NCBI GenBank assembly: GCA_030427785.1
Contig: JAUICR010000002.1
Coordinates: forward strand, 1 to 44,295
Source of the DNA: Bacteroidia bacterium
Lineage (GTDB): Bacteria > Bacteroidota > Bacteroidia > Flavobacteriales > Schleiferiaceae
Length of the DNA stretch: 44,295 nt
Reading direction: 5' to 3'
Part shown: positions 32,924 through 41,177 of the stretch, piece by piece
Numbering within the stretch: position 1 is the first letter of the stretch
How the letters are laid out: each line of letters begins with the position of its first letter
Position numbers and translations under genes: made by a program
The notes under the pieces: model-generated
Told to the model about the DNA's origin: nothing
The model's database searches: none
What the model saw: only the letters and a program-made list of their open reading frames with translations

Positions 32924-34432
32924 ATGAAAAAAATTACTACGCTGAGTATGAACCTGTGGTTTGTATTCGTTTCACTTTTGGCAACATCTCACGGAGCTTT
33001 TGCTCAGTTGGATTCAGCCTATTGTGTTTCAGATTCAACTTGGAACATTAGTACGACAACTACCACTTCTACCGTATTGGGATACTGGAGTGGAGTACAC
33101 GGAGTTTTACCAGACACTTCAACCTTTACTTCCATGGCAATGATTGGTCAGCCATATCCATTTCACACCATAGACTCTGTGGAAGGTGCCTATGTTATCA
33201 AAGCAGCGAATAACATTTCCTATTATCACAAAAAACTTATTCTTGACACCCTTTCTGATTTGTCAATACGATTGCGATTGACGGTAGATGATCATGCTGA
33301 GGTGTATATCAATGGTGTGCGCTTAGTGGGTATTTACGATACTATTGAGAGTTCCAATTGGCATAACCCTTCTTTTGATGTGATGATAGCAGAGGATGGT
33401 ACTGTTACCAATGGCTATATGGGTGGTGAAGCCTATGATTCGGTTACTACCGTAGATATGGATAGCCTGTTTAATATTGGTAGCAACGACATTATAGTGG
33501 TATGTAGAAATATGGCTACTGCCACCGACAAGGGAGGGTTTTCTTTTAGATTGGATGTTAAAGGAACTTCAGGAGTAGTTACTGTTGGAGAGTTTGTGTC
33601 AAAACCAGGGGTGCATAAGAGCACGGTAATTACGCCAACTAACTATAGTGGACACTGGAGTGGTGTGGCTGGAGTATTGCCTCACGATAGTACATTTACA
33701 ATACCTGCCGTACAAGGGCAGCCTTATTCCTTCCATTCTTTAGATTCAGTGCCAGATGCATGTGTAATCAAAACTGGAAATATGATTACTTATTTCCGTT
33801 ATGAATTTGACCTTACGTCTAATGATTCTCTAAATGTTCGATTTAGAATGAATGTGGACGATGCAATGGAAATTTATGTGAATGATCACTTTATAGCTCG
33901 TGAGGGTACTAATTCTAAGTTAAACTGGAGAGGCCCTAACCATGATATTAAGTTTTCTATGAGTGGAGCAGTGTCAAATGGATTTATGGGTGGTGATGCC
34001 TTTGATGCCTATACTAGTGATACTATGAGCAATATTTTTGTGACCGGAACCAACGAAATTATTGTGGTGGTACGCAATCAGAAAAAGTCGGGTGACAAAG
34101 GTGGATTCTCTATTAGAATGGACATTGACTCTGACGGTAAGAGTGTAATTGTGAAAAAGAAATCAGCACCAGCCAGCATACTACCGTCTGATAGCAACCC
34201 GCTTACTGCTGATTTATACCCTAATCCAACACATGGTACTGTAAACATCCTGATAGATGAGGACACGAACTATGACGTGTATGTATATGATATGAGTGGT
34301 AGAGTGGTTAAAACAATGACAGATCAGTACCGTCATGCAGAGTTTGATATTACCGAGTTTGCACAAGGTGTATACTTTGTAAAGGTGATATCCGGTACAA
34401 GAACCTATGCCACTAAGGTGATGAAGCAATAA
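32924..34432 (+). CDS. T9SS secreted protein with two copies of a beta-rich domain
   Basis: 502 residues: signal peptide 1-28 (SHGAFAQ), domain copy 1 at about 34-215, copy 2 at about 228-405, and a type A sorting domain at 429-502 (LYPNPTHGTVNI, DMSGRVVKTM, GVYFVKVISG). Each copy carries WSGVxGVLPxDSTF, GQPYxFHxxDSV, a central strand set ending FRMNVDDAMEIYVN or LRLTVDDHAEVYIN, NW, NGxMGGxAxD, and KGGFSxRxD. The RFRM-VDD-x-E-x-YVN pattern resembles PA14 or galactose-binding jelly rolls. The same domain occurs once in the protein at 15.4 kb. Secreted; ligand unknown. Confidence 0.85.
   Translation: MKKITTLSMNLWFVFVSLLATSHGAFAQLDSAYCVSDSTWNISTTTTTSTVLGYWSGVHGVLPDTSTFTSMAMIGQPYPFHTIDSVEGAYVIKAANNISYYHKKLILDTLSDLSIRLRLTVDDHAEVYINGVRLVGIYDTIESSNWHNPSFDVMIAEDGTVTNGYMGGEAYDSVTTVDMDSLFNIGSNDIIVVCRNMATATDKGGFSFRLDVKGTSGVVTVGEFVSKPGVHKSTVITPTNYSGHWSGVAGVLPHDSTFTIPAVQGQPYSFHSLDSVPDACVIKTGNMITYFRYEFDLTSNDSLNVRFRMNVDDAMEIYVNDHFIAREGTNSKLNWRGPNHDIKFSMSGAVSNGFMGGDAFDAYTSDTMSNIFVTGTNEIIVVVRNQKKSGDKGGFSIRMDIDSDGKSVIVKKKSAPASILPSDSNPLTADLYPNPTHGTVNILIDEDTNYDVYVYDMSGRVVKTMTDQYRHAEFDITEFAQGVYFVKVISGTRTYATKVMKQ
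33023..33568 (+). repeat. Domain copy 1 (of two in this gene)
   Basis: Codons 34-215. It aligns with copy 2 over the whole length: GVLPDTSTF/GVLPHDSTF, GQPYPFH/GQPYSFH, RLTVDDHAEVYIN/RMNVDDAMEIYVN and KGGFSFRLD/KGGFSIRMD. Copy 1 is the more diverged of the three copies in the window. Confidence 0.8.
33605..34138 (+). repeat. Domain copy 2
   Basis: Codons 228-405. It is closer to the copy in the 15.4 kb gene than to copy 1 in several blocks (LPHDSTF, YRYEF/FRYEF, GGDxFDxYT, IFVTGxN, VIVKK), which suggests exchange between the two genes or retention of ancestral sequence. Confidence 0.8.
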
Positions 34433-34453
34433 GCTTTAGTAAATAATTACTTG

Positions 34454-34485
34454 AAGTCCTCCCGTGCAAATGGGGGGACTTTTTT
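34454..34485 (+). terminator. Terminator after the two-domain T9SS gene
   Basis: AAGTCCTCCC pairs with GGGGGGACTT (one G-U wobble), loop of 8 nt, then TTTT. It lies 21 nt after the stop. Confidence 0.85.
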
Positions 34486-34520
34486 GTTTGAATGAAACCC
34501 GAAACAGGTTAAATGTTTTC

Positions 34521-34534
34521 AATACCTCGGTATT
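34521..34534. promoter_or_regulatory. Small palindrome upstream of the OmpA-type gene
   Basis: AATACC-TC-GGTATT is a perfect 6-bp inverted repeat 74 nt upstream of the ATG at 34608. A nearby ATAAATTTTG (34536-34545) is close to a -7 box. Possible operator; weak. Confidence 0.25.
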
Positions 34535-34607
34535 CATAAATTTTGAGAACATGATAGAACAGGACGAAATTGCCCATTACTTTAGTCGAGATAAAAAACC
34601 CTTTGAA

Positions 34608-35588
34608 ATGAAGAAAGTCGCTTTAGCCCTATTTGCCTCCTTGATGCTTAGTAGCTGTGTAACCTCTAAAATTCACAACGAACTACAATCAAAATACAAT
34701 GAAATAGAAAAGGAAAATTCAGATCTGAAAAGCCAAAATGAAACGCTTAAGTCTGATTTGGAAATTGCTCAAGCCGATTTAAAACGTGCCAAAGAGCAAT
34801 TGAACAAGCTTACTAGAGACAGTGCTAGTAGAGGACAAGCCTATAGAAGTTTGCAAGAAAAATATAGAGAGCTAAATAAGAATTACGAATTTCTACTTGA
34901 AAATAATAGTGCTCTACTAGCAAGCAATCAGGCTGAGAATAAGAAGCTTATTGCCAAGTTGGATTTACTTCAAAAAGCGCTGCACGCCAAAGAAGACTCA
35001 CTGGCTCAAGAGCAACTAAACCTAGATTATTTGAGTAGAGAAATGCAAAAGCGCGAGGCAAGAGTCAACGAGTTAGAATCTTTAATAGCCCAGCGCGATG
35101 CTCAGGTAAATGCCGTTAGACAGAAATTGCAAGAGGCACTTTTCAACTTTGAAGGTAAGGGGCTTACGGTAGAAATGCGTGACGGTAAAGTATATGTGTC
35201 GCTAGAAAATAGTTTGCTATTTGCCAGCGGAAGCTGGACAATAGATGGAGAAGGAAAGAAAGCTTTGCAGGAATTGGCCAAAGTACTGGCCGAAAATAAA
35301 GACCTGAACGTGATGGTAGAAGGACACACGGATAGTGATAAGTTTAATGGAAAAACTGCTGTAAAAGACAATTGGGATTTATCCGTAATGCGAGCCACAG
35401 CCATTGTAAAAATCATTACCGAGAATGATGGAGTAGATCCGGCTAAGATAACGGCAGCCGGAAAGAGTGAGTACATTCCGGTATCTGATAACGAAACGGC
35501 CGAAGGCAAGGCCAAAAACCGTAGAACAGAGATTATCATCACACCCGACCTTGATAAAATTGTGAAAGTACTAGGGGAGGTGAAGTAA
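34608..35588 (+). CDS. OmpA-family peptidoglycan-binding lipoprotein with coiled coil
   Basis: 326 residues from the ATG at 34608, where MKKVALALFASLMLSSC gives a textbook lipoprotein signal (lipidated Cys17). The frame extends 48 codons upstream to 34464, but that stretch crosses a terminator and is not a signal peptide. After the Cys, a coiled coil of about 170 residues (Glu/Lys/Leu/Asn-rich, ELQSKYNEIEKENSDLK) is followed by the OmpA C-terminal domain: VSLENSLLFASGSWTI, VEGHTDSD, NWDLSVMRA and KNRRTEIII, where the Asp and Arg bind diaminopimelate of peptidoglycan. Likely an outer-membrane-to-wall tether. The small membrane-protein gene follows after 16 nt. Confidence 0.9.
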   Translation: MKKVALALFASLMLSSCVTSKIHNELQSKYNEIEKENSDLKSQNETLKSDLEIAQADLKRAKEQLNKLTRDSASRGQAYRSLQEKYRELNKNYEFLLENNSALLASNQAENKKLIAKLDLLQKALHAKEDSLAQEQLNLDYLSREMQKREARVNELESLIAQRDAQVNAVRQKLQEALFNFEGKGLTVEMRDGKVYVSLENSLLFASGSWTIDGEGKKALQELAKVLAENKDLNVMVEGHTDSDKFNGKTAVKDNWDLSVMRATAIVKIITENDGVDPAKITAAGKSEYIPVSDNETAEGKAKNRRTEIIITPDLDKIVKVLGEVK

Positions 35589-35604
35589 CTATTGCAGAGC
35601 AAGA

Positions 35605-35967
35605 ATGAGCGAATACCGGAGAGCCGAAACTATTGATGAGTTTGTAGAAAAAATTCACAAGGGAATTGTCGGTTTTTCCACCCTAAGGCAATCATTGGCT
35701 GAAAGAGGGATAGAGAATGATGAAATCAATATCATAGTAAAGCAGGTAGACTCTGAGGTTCAGAACTTGATGATAAAAGACGCGGTGCGGAACCGAGGGA
35801 AGAATATGTTTATTGGAGGCGTTCTGATTCTAACAGTTGGTTTGATTATCACAATAGGAACATGGATTGGCCTAATAGGAAATGGGCGAGTGTGGGTTTT
35901 GGCCTATGGACCCATTTTAGTTGGTTTGCTTTTTACCCTGAAAGGCAGAGCCGATATGAAAAGATAG
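35605..35967 (+). CDS. Small membrane protein, unknown function
   Basis: 120 residues. The first ~65 are soluble and charged (ETIDEFVEKIHKGIVGFSTL, LAERGIENDEINIIVKQVD); two hydrophobic segments follow at about 68-91 (FIGGVLILTVGLIITIGTWI) and 97-113 (VWVLAYGPILVGLLFTL). It ends in a basic tail, RADMKR. No family recognised. It probably belongs to the OmpA transcription unit (16-nt gap). Confidence 0.7.
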   Translation: MSEYRRAETIDEFVEKIHKGIVGFSTLRQSLAERGIENDEINIIVKQVDSEVQNLMIKDAVRNRGKNMFIGGVLILTVGLIITIGTWIGLIGNGRVWVLAYGPILVGLLFTLKGRADMKR

Positions 35968-36042
35968 ACTGATAACATGAGATTGTTAATCCAATTAAAG
36001 TAGCATTTACATACCAAATTCCGAGTTTTTGCGATATAAGAA

Positions 36043-36852
36043 ATGGCAAAAACTATAGACTATTTCTCTCCTAAAAAACTAAGTGCCTGGCGAAAAGTAT
36101 CGCTGGCATCGTGGAAACCTACAGGCGATTCATCCTGTTATTGTCTTGAAGATATAACAGTTGACGAATTGCTACATTACTGCAAGGCAACAGGTATTAG
36201 CTTTTACAGCTTTTTAATCAAGGCTTTGTCCAGCACCATACAAAAGCATCCTAAAATAAACAGCACTGTAAGGTGGCATCGTATTTATCCACGTAAAAAT
36301 ATTTCAATATTCTTTCACACCATACAGAGCGCAGAGGCTGATGACCTAAGCGGAATTGTAATAAAAGATGCCGAAAAAAGGGATCTGCAAGAATTGAATA
36401 CAGAGTTCTCTCAAAAGCTTGAATTGGCCAAGCAAGGCATTAACGAATATGTAAATTCAAAAAAAATTATTGGTGCCTTACCAGCATTTTTAACAAAGGC
36501 CGTAACTAAGTTTTATGGCTTTTTGGCTTATACTTTTAATTGGAATGCAGGTTTTTTTAAGGCCGAACCAGATGCCTATGGTAGTGTGATGTTAACCTCA
36601 GTAGGGGCTATGGGCATCAGCAAGGCTCTTTGTCCGATATCGCCTTATACTCGTGTGCCTATGGTGGTATCGGTGGGTAAAATTGAAGCGCGACCTATTG
36701 TAATAGACGAACAAATTGTGATTCGGAAGATGATCACTTTCGGTTTCACGTTTGATCATAGAATTATGGATGGGATTCATTTTGCAGAGTTTTTTGATTG
36801 TCTAAAAAATTATGTGCTTAACCCTAATACACTAGTTGGCTATGCGAACTAA
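36043..36852 (+). CDS. Free-standing E2-type (2-oxoacid dehydrogenase) acyltransferase domain
   Basis: 269 residues corresponding only to the CoA-dependent acyltransferase catalytic domain of 2-oxoacid dehydrogenase E2 subunits, a fold shared with chloramphenicol acetyltransferase. The active-site motif is FDHRIMDG near residue 240 (catalytic His, Asp), preceded by GFT; a second landmark is SVMLTSVGAMGI. There is no lipoyl domain and no E1-binding domain, and no E1 or E3 gene nearby, so it is unlikely to work in a dehydrogenase complex. The following hydroxylase-family gene overlaps its end, suggesting a shared pathway, perhaps lipid modification; this is inference. Confidence 0.78.
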   Translation: MAKTIDYFSPKKLSAWRKVSLASWKPTGDSSCYCLEDITVDELLHYCKATGISFYSFLIKALSSTIQKHPKINSTVRWHRIYPRKNISIFFHTIQSAEADDLSGIVIKDAEKRDLQELNTEFSQKLELAKQGINEYVNSKKIIGALPAFLTKAVTKFYGFLAYTFNWNAGFFKAEPDAYGSVMLTSVGAMGISKALCPISPYTRVPMVVSVGKIEARPIVIDEQIVIRKMITFGFTFDHRIMDGIHFAEFFDCLKNYVLNPNTLVGYAN

Positions 36853-37513
36853 CATGCACAACATGGCCACTACGCATCCTCATTTGCTTAGGTGGTTTGC
36901 TTCTCCAAACCCCAGAATGGTTTTACTGAAGCTACTTCCTTTGATTGCGCTATATGGGTATTTTTTAATAAAGCCTAATTTTCCATTTTGGTCCATTCCT
37001 GTATACTTTGGGTTAGGAATCATTACATGGAGTTTTTTTGAATACGCTACCCACCGGTGGGTGTATCACATACACTTCAAGAACAAAAAGCTAAAATGGC
37101 TGCTTGAGGCTTTTCATCTGTATCATCATCATAATCTCAAAGATTATCGAGTGCTCAATGCAGGGTTTCTACTTATTTACCCTATTGCCATCTCTTTTTG
37201 GTTAGTAGTTTTTCTTTTCACAGGACAGGCGTATACAGCTTCACTTTTTGGGTTGGGCACCTTAACATATTATTTTTTTTACGAAAATGTCCATTACTAC
37301 ATTCATTACAAGAAGTATGATAAAGGATACATGCACATGATTCAGAAATATCATTTGTACCACCATTACAAAAAATGGAATGTCAATTACGGAAATACTG
37401 TCACGGTGTGGGACAGGCTGCTAGGAACGTATGACAATGGGTACAAGGATTTGACACTAAGCGCAAATGAAAGCAAAGACTTTATCAGGTATAAACAAAG
37501 CAGCAAACTTTAA
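36842..37513 (+). CDS. Fatty acid hydroxylase / sterol desaturase family protein
   Basis: About 223 residues, integral membrane, with the di-iron His clusters of the family: HRWVYHIH, FHLYHHHNLKDYRVLNAG and YHLYHHYKK, plus HYYIHYKKYDKGYMHMI. Hydrophobic segments lie at about 28-70 and 115-150. Family members hydroxylate or desaturate fatty acyl chains, sterols or carotenoids with O2. The longest frame begins at a TTG (36836); I prefer ATG 36842 (11-bp overlap with the acyltransferase gene) or ATG 36854 (1 nt after its stop). The 3' end overlaps radA by 4 bp on the other strand. The substrate is not determinable. Confidence 0.85.
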   Translation: MRTNMHNMATTHPHLLRWFASPNPRMVLLKLLPLIALYGYFLIKPNFPFWSIPVYFGLGIITWSFFEYATHRWVYHIHFKNKKLKWLLEAFHLYHHHNLKDYRVLNAGFLLIYPIAISFWLVVFLFTGQAYTASLFGLGTLTYYFFYENVHYYIHYKKYDKGYMHMIQKYHLYHHYKKWNVNYGNTVTVWDRLLGTYDNGYKDLTLSANESKDFIRYKQSSKL

Positions 37514-38886
37514 GCAAACAGGCGCTGGTATATTTCTTCAATCTTACTGCAAGCAATTACTTTGATAGCGTGCTTTCCAGTGTTTAGTTTATTGTGTGAG
37601 CTTACAAATATTTGGTCAAAGCCCATTTTTTCTGCTTCGCTTATGCGCTGCTCTACGCGAGGTACCGGGCGTATCTCACCGCTCAGGCCAATCTCTGCAG
37701 CAAATACAATTTTGGGTGGTATAGCCACATCTTCATTAGAAGAAAGAATAGCAGCCACCACTGCCAGGTCTATAGCTGGGTCATCTACACGAATACCTCC
37801 TGTAATATTTAAAAATACGTCCTTGCTGCCTAGGTGAAAACCACATCTTTTTTCGAGCACGGCAAGCAGCATATTTAGTCTGCGGGCGTCAAACCCTGTG
37901 GTACTGCGCTGTGGTGTACCATACACAGCACTACTTACCAAGGCTTGTATTTCTATCAACATAGGGCGAACACCTTCTAAAGTTGCTGCTACCGCGCTTC
38001 CGCTTAAATCATCATCTTTTCGAGAAAGTAATAATTCACTCGGGTTACTTACTTCCCGTAAGCCCTCCGAAACCATTTCATAGATTCCTAATTCGGCCGT
38101 AGAGCCAAATCTATTTTTTTGAGCTCTAAGCAAACGATACACATGGTGTCTATCTCCTTCAAATTGAAGAACAGTGTCTACCATATGTTCCAAAATTTTT
38201 GGTCCTGCTATATTCCCGTCTTTGGTAATATGGCCGATTAAAAAAACGGGAGTGTTGGTCTCTTTGGCAAATTGAATAAACTCCGCAGCACATTGCCTTA
38301 TTTGCGAAACTGAGCCGGGTGAAGATTCAATTAATGCAGAATGTAACGTTTGGATTGAATCCACAACCACCATTTCGGGCTCGGTAGCTTCTATTTGCTT
38401 AAAAATATCTTGTGTAGAAGTAGCAGTAAGGATAAAGCAGTTTTCGTTTCTTATGCCAATGCGCTGCGCGCGAAGTTGCACCTGCTGCTCACTTTCTTCA
38501 CCAGAAATATACAAGCACTTGCGTGTAATGCGAAGAGCTACTTGTAGCATCAAAGTGCTTTTTCCAATACCTGGTTCGCCACCCATTAGGGTAACAGAGC
38601 CCTCTATCATTCCACCGCCTAGTACACGGTCAAGCTCTTTGCTTCCTGATTTTATTCTTACTCCTGCTTCTGCCTGAACCGCTCCAATTGGACGGACCCT
38701 ACTTTTGGTAATACCAGTAGTGTTTGTGTTCTTCCAAGCTACTGCAGTGGATAGATTTTTTTCTACTACCTCTTCTACAATGGTGTTCCATTCATTGCAA
38801 TGGCTACACTGGCCTAGCCACTTGCTGTGCTGGCTTCCGCAGTTTTGGCAAATAAAAGTTGTCTTTGGTTTTTTGGGAGTAGCCAT
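37510..38886 (-). CDS. radA: DNA repair protein RadA
   Basis: A RecA-like helicase acting on branched recombination intermediates. 458 residues, standard length: zinc finger CQNC...CSHC (Cys13, 16, 27, 30), Walker A GGEPGIGKST (102-111), Walker B VVVDSIQTL, the RadA-specific KNRFGST motif near 255, and a C-terminal Lon-protease-like domain (FLNITGGIRVDDPAIDLAVV). Last gene of the panC-panD-flippase-radA unit, 1 nt after the preceding gene. Nothing unusual in the sequence itself. Confidence 0.96.
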   Translation of the reverse strand: MATPKKPKTTFICQNCGSQHSKWLGQCSHCNEWNTIVEEVVEKNLSTAVAWKNTNTTGITKSRVRPIGAVQAEAGVRIKSGSKELDRVLGGGMIEGSVTLMGGEPGIGKSTLMLQVALRITRKCLYISGEESEQQVQLRAQRIGIRNENCFILTATSTQDIFKQIEATEPEMVVVDSIQTLHSALIESSPGSVSQIRQCAAEFIQFAKETNTPVFLIGHITKDGNIAGPKILEHMVDTVLQFEGDRHHVYRLLRAQKNRFGSTAELGIYEMVSEGLREVSNPSELLLSRKDDDLSGSAVAATLEGVRPMLIEIQALVSSAVYGTPQRSTTGFDARRLNMLLAVLEKRCGFHLGSKDVFLNITGGIRVDDPAIDLAVVAAILSSNEDVAIPPKIVFAAEIGLSGEIRPVPRVEQRISEAEKMGFDQIFVSSHNKLNTGKHAIKVIACSKIEEIYQRLFA

Positions 38887-38887
38887 A

Positions 38888-39898
38888 TTACGCTGGTTTA
38901 TTTAGCGCGGCTTTTTTTTCTACTCTTATTCGGTGGCGAGCCATAGCAGCAAAAGCAATGGCACCGGCCAGTACAGTCATAATAAGCTGCCCCTCATGCA
39001 CTAGGGTCGCAAAACTAAGGCCCACTGTAGCCGATATGCCTAAGGCTACCAAGGCCATTTTTACCAAAATGTGATAGCTACCTGCGCCTCCTGGTGTTGG
39101 TATTACCATGCCCAATCCTGCCACAATCATTACAAACAAACCACTACTGGGGTCTATATTTTCAGTTTCGGGAAGAGCAAATACACAGATATACACCATC
39201 AGGTAATACATAAGCCAAATAAACAAGGTGTGTAGAATAAAAGGCCACTTGCTTTTTAACTTTCCAATAGATTTCAAACCATCTTTAATACCACTCCAAA
39301 AATCCTTGATTTTGGCATAAAGAGGTAAATGCATAAAACGATGACGAAGAAAGTACACTGCAAGAATTCCTGAAATTATTATTAAGCCGCCCACTATTTT
39401 AAAAGTATGATCGCTTTCGGTTGAATTATTTGCAGTGGCTTCAATATACAGTTCTTGCAATCGATCAAATTCGAGAACGAACGTTAGCAGAATCAACAAA
39501 ATAAGAACTATAAAATCTACTACTCGCTCAAGTATTACGGTGCCAAAAAGTTTGTTAACGGGAATTTTATCCGATTGGTACAGAGCCGTGCATCGCGCCA
39601 ATTCACCAGCCCTAGGAACAAACATGTTTAGAAAATAGCCTATTACTACTGCGTGTATGGCTCTCCATGTATTAGGTTTTTCGCCAATGGGCTCTAGTAA
39701 AAGTACCCATCGCATGCCACGGCTTACAAATGCTAGGTAGCCCATAGCCATGCTCAGAAAAATAAACTCGTAACGTGCTTTTTTGAGGTCATTTACAAAG
39801 CCTTCAATATCAATATCTTTAAAGGCAAAGTAAAAAGACACAACCGCAATACCTACAAAAAGGCTGTACTTAAGTACGTTTTTTAGGGATTTACTCAA
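38888..39898 (-). CDS. Lysylphosphatidylglycerol-synthase-TM / flippase-like membrane protein (UPF0104)
   Basis: 336 residues with about eight hydrophobic segments and no soluble domain. The patterns MRWVLLLEPIGEKPNTWRA, NMFVPRAGELARCTALY, GTVILERVVDFIVL and VIPTPGGAGSYHILV are characteristic of the family of MprF-type transmembrane flippase domains (COG0392). Members move lipids or lipid-linked molecules across membranes; the cargo here is unknown. Lies 2 nt after panD and 1 nt before radA, so it is translationally linked to both. Confidence 0.85.
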   Translation of the reverse strand: MSKSLKNVLKYSLFVGIAVVSFYFAFKDIDIEGFVNDLKKARYEFIFLSMAMGYLAFVSRGMRWVLLLEPIGEKPNTWRAIHAVVIGYFLNMFVPRAGELARCTALYQSDKIPVNKLFGTVILERVVDFIVLILLILLTFVLEFDRLQELYIEATANNSTESDHTFKIVGGLIIISGILAVYFLRHRFMHLPLYAKIKDFWSGIKDGLKSIGKLKSKWPFILHTLFIWLMYYLMVYICVFALPETENIDPSSGLFVMIVAGLGMVIPTPGGAGSYHILVKMALVALGISATVGLSFATLVHEGQLIMTVLAGAIAFAAMARHRIRVEKKAALNKPA

Positions 39899-39900
39899 AA

Positions 39901-40251
39901 CTAATTGAGGCTATTAGAAATCTCGTTTGGAAAAATAATGGTGGGACGGAATGCCTTGGCTTCCGAAAACTCCATACGAGCATACGAAATGATAATAACT
40001 ATATCGCCCTTTTGGACTTTACGAGCCGCAGGCCCATTCATAGTTATTTCGCCACTACCTCTTTCGCCAGTTATTACATAGGTGTCTAGTCGTTCACCAT
40101 TATTGACGTTAACAATAGAAACCTTTTCGCCTTCAATGATGTTGGCAGCTTCCATTAAATCTTCATCTACAGTAATACTTCCGATATAATTTAGGTCAGC
40201 ACCGGTTATACTTACGCGGTGAATCTTTGACTTTAAAACCTCTATTTGCAT
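39901..40251 (-). CDS. panD: Aspartate 1-decarboxylase
   Basis: Pyruvoyl enzyme converting L-aspartate to beta-alanine for pantothenate synthesis. 116 residues, usual length. The self-processing site is visible as NYIGSITVD with Gly24-Ser25, where Ser25 becomes the pyruvoyl group; [19 protein letters not shown] and [10 protein letters not shown] follow. Lies 14 nt after panC on the same strand, so the two genes that make and use beta-alanine are coexpressed. panB is not in the window. Confidence 0.96.
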   Translation of the reverse strand: MQIEVLKSKIHRVSITGADLNYIGSITVDEDLMEAANIIEGEKVSIVNVNNGERLDTYVITGERGSGEITMNGPAARKVQKGDIVIIISYARMEFSEAKAFRPTIIFPNEISNSLN

Positions 40252-40265
40252 GGGGCAAAATTAAT

Positions 40266-41108
40266 CTAAAATAATGATACATTATCGATAAGACGTACAC
40301 CTGATATGTGGGCGGCAATAAAGATACGGGCGCTTTTTACATCTTCCCAAGAATCTATTTTTTGCAATGTGTCTTCGTTTACAATTTGGACATATTCAAT
40401 TTCAAGAGCCGAGCCTTCAAAGTTTTGAATGATACTATGTGAAATAGTATCCGGACTGAGTTTTGGCACTTGTAGTTTTGCCCAATTCAAATTTTGAAAA
40501 ATTAACAAGGCCTTTTTTTGGTCTTCTTGTGATAATAATTGATTGCGACTGCTCAGCGCCAATCCATCTCGATTTCGTTCAACAGGGTGTCCTATTATCT
40601 GAATGCCTGGAAATTGATTTTTGCTAATCAGGCGAATTATCTGCAATTGCTGAAAATCTTTTTCTCCAAAGTAGGCTCTTGTAGGTTGCACTATTTCAAA
40701 GAATTTTGAAACTACAGTTGCTACGCCATCAAAATGACCTGGTCTGAATTCACCTTCCATCACTTTATCCAAGCCATTGAGGTCAATCAGTTTTGAGCGT
40801 ACTTCTTTTGGATATAGGTCAGATACCGCAGGCAAAAACAAAATTACGTCCTGTAATTCCTCTAGTTTTTTAATATCCGCATCTACATCTCTTGGGTATT
40901 TCTTTAAATCTTCAGGATTGTTAAACTGTGTTGGATTTACAAAAATGCTGATGACTACATGATTGTTTTCCAAAGCAGCATGCTTTACCAATGCTAAATG
41001 ACCACTATGCAAGGCCCCCATAGTAGGAACAAATCCAACACTTTCGCCATCAGATTTAATCGCATTAAGCTGTTCTGACAGGGCACTACGTGATCGTACT
41101 ATACGCAT
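40266..41108 (-). CDS. panC: Pantothenate synthetase
   Basis: ATP-dependent ligase joining pantoate and beta-alanine. About 280 residues from the ATG at 41108 (MRIVRSRSALSEQLN); a 28-codon upstream extension to 41192 has no family likeness and would include the candidate -7 box. Motifs: PTMGALHSGHLALV (HIGH nucleotide-binding motif), IFVNPTQFN then YPR, YFGEKDFQQLQII, and GLALSSRNQLL (KMSKS-like position). First gene of the operon with panD, a flippase-like gene and radA. Confidence 0.95.
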   Translation of the reverse strand: MRIVRSRSALSEQLNAIKSDGESVGFVPTMGALHSGHLALVKHAALENNHVVISIFVNPTQFNNPEDLKKYPRDVDADIKKLEELQDVILFLPAVSDLYPKEVRSKLIDLNGLDKVMEGEFRPGHFDGVATVVSKFFEIVQPTRAYFGEKDFQQLQIIRLISKNQFPGIQIIGHPVERNRDGLALSSRNQLLSQEDQKKALLIFQNLNWAKLQVPKLSPDTISHSIIQNFEGSALEIEYVQIVNEDTLQKIDSWEDVKSARIFIAAHISGVRLIDNVSLF

Positions 41109-41128
41109 TAAAGGCAGGTTAAAACGCG

Positions 41129-41136
41129 CAAAGCTA
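41129..41136 (-). promoter_or_regulatory. -7 box (TAGCTTTG) upstream of panC
   Basis: On the minus strand TAGCTTTG fits TAnnTTTG and ends 20 nt before the panC ATG. No TTG is found at 20 nt spacing. It lies 10 nt from the -33 of the divergent promoter on the other strand, so the two may compete. Confidence 0.35.
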
Positions 41137-41146
41137 TTACTATATG

Positions 41147-41177
41147 TTGAATTAGTGCTAGAATAGTGGTACTTTTG
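41147..41177 (+). promoter_or_regulatory. Promoter of the half-glycogen-synthase operon, TTG-N20-TACTTTTG
   Basis: TTG (41147-41149), 20 nt, then TACTTTTG (41170-41177): same elements, -7 sequence and spacing as the sdh promoter. The ATG at 41209 is 31 nt downstream of the box. It should drive the three-gene unit through glmS. Confidence 0.6.

Noticed and set aside
34464-34607. 48-codon N-terminal extension of the OmpA-type lipoprotein
   Set aside because: Starts within a terminator hairpin and hides a textbook lipoprotein signal at 34608.
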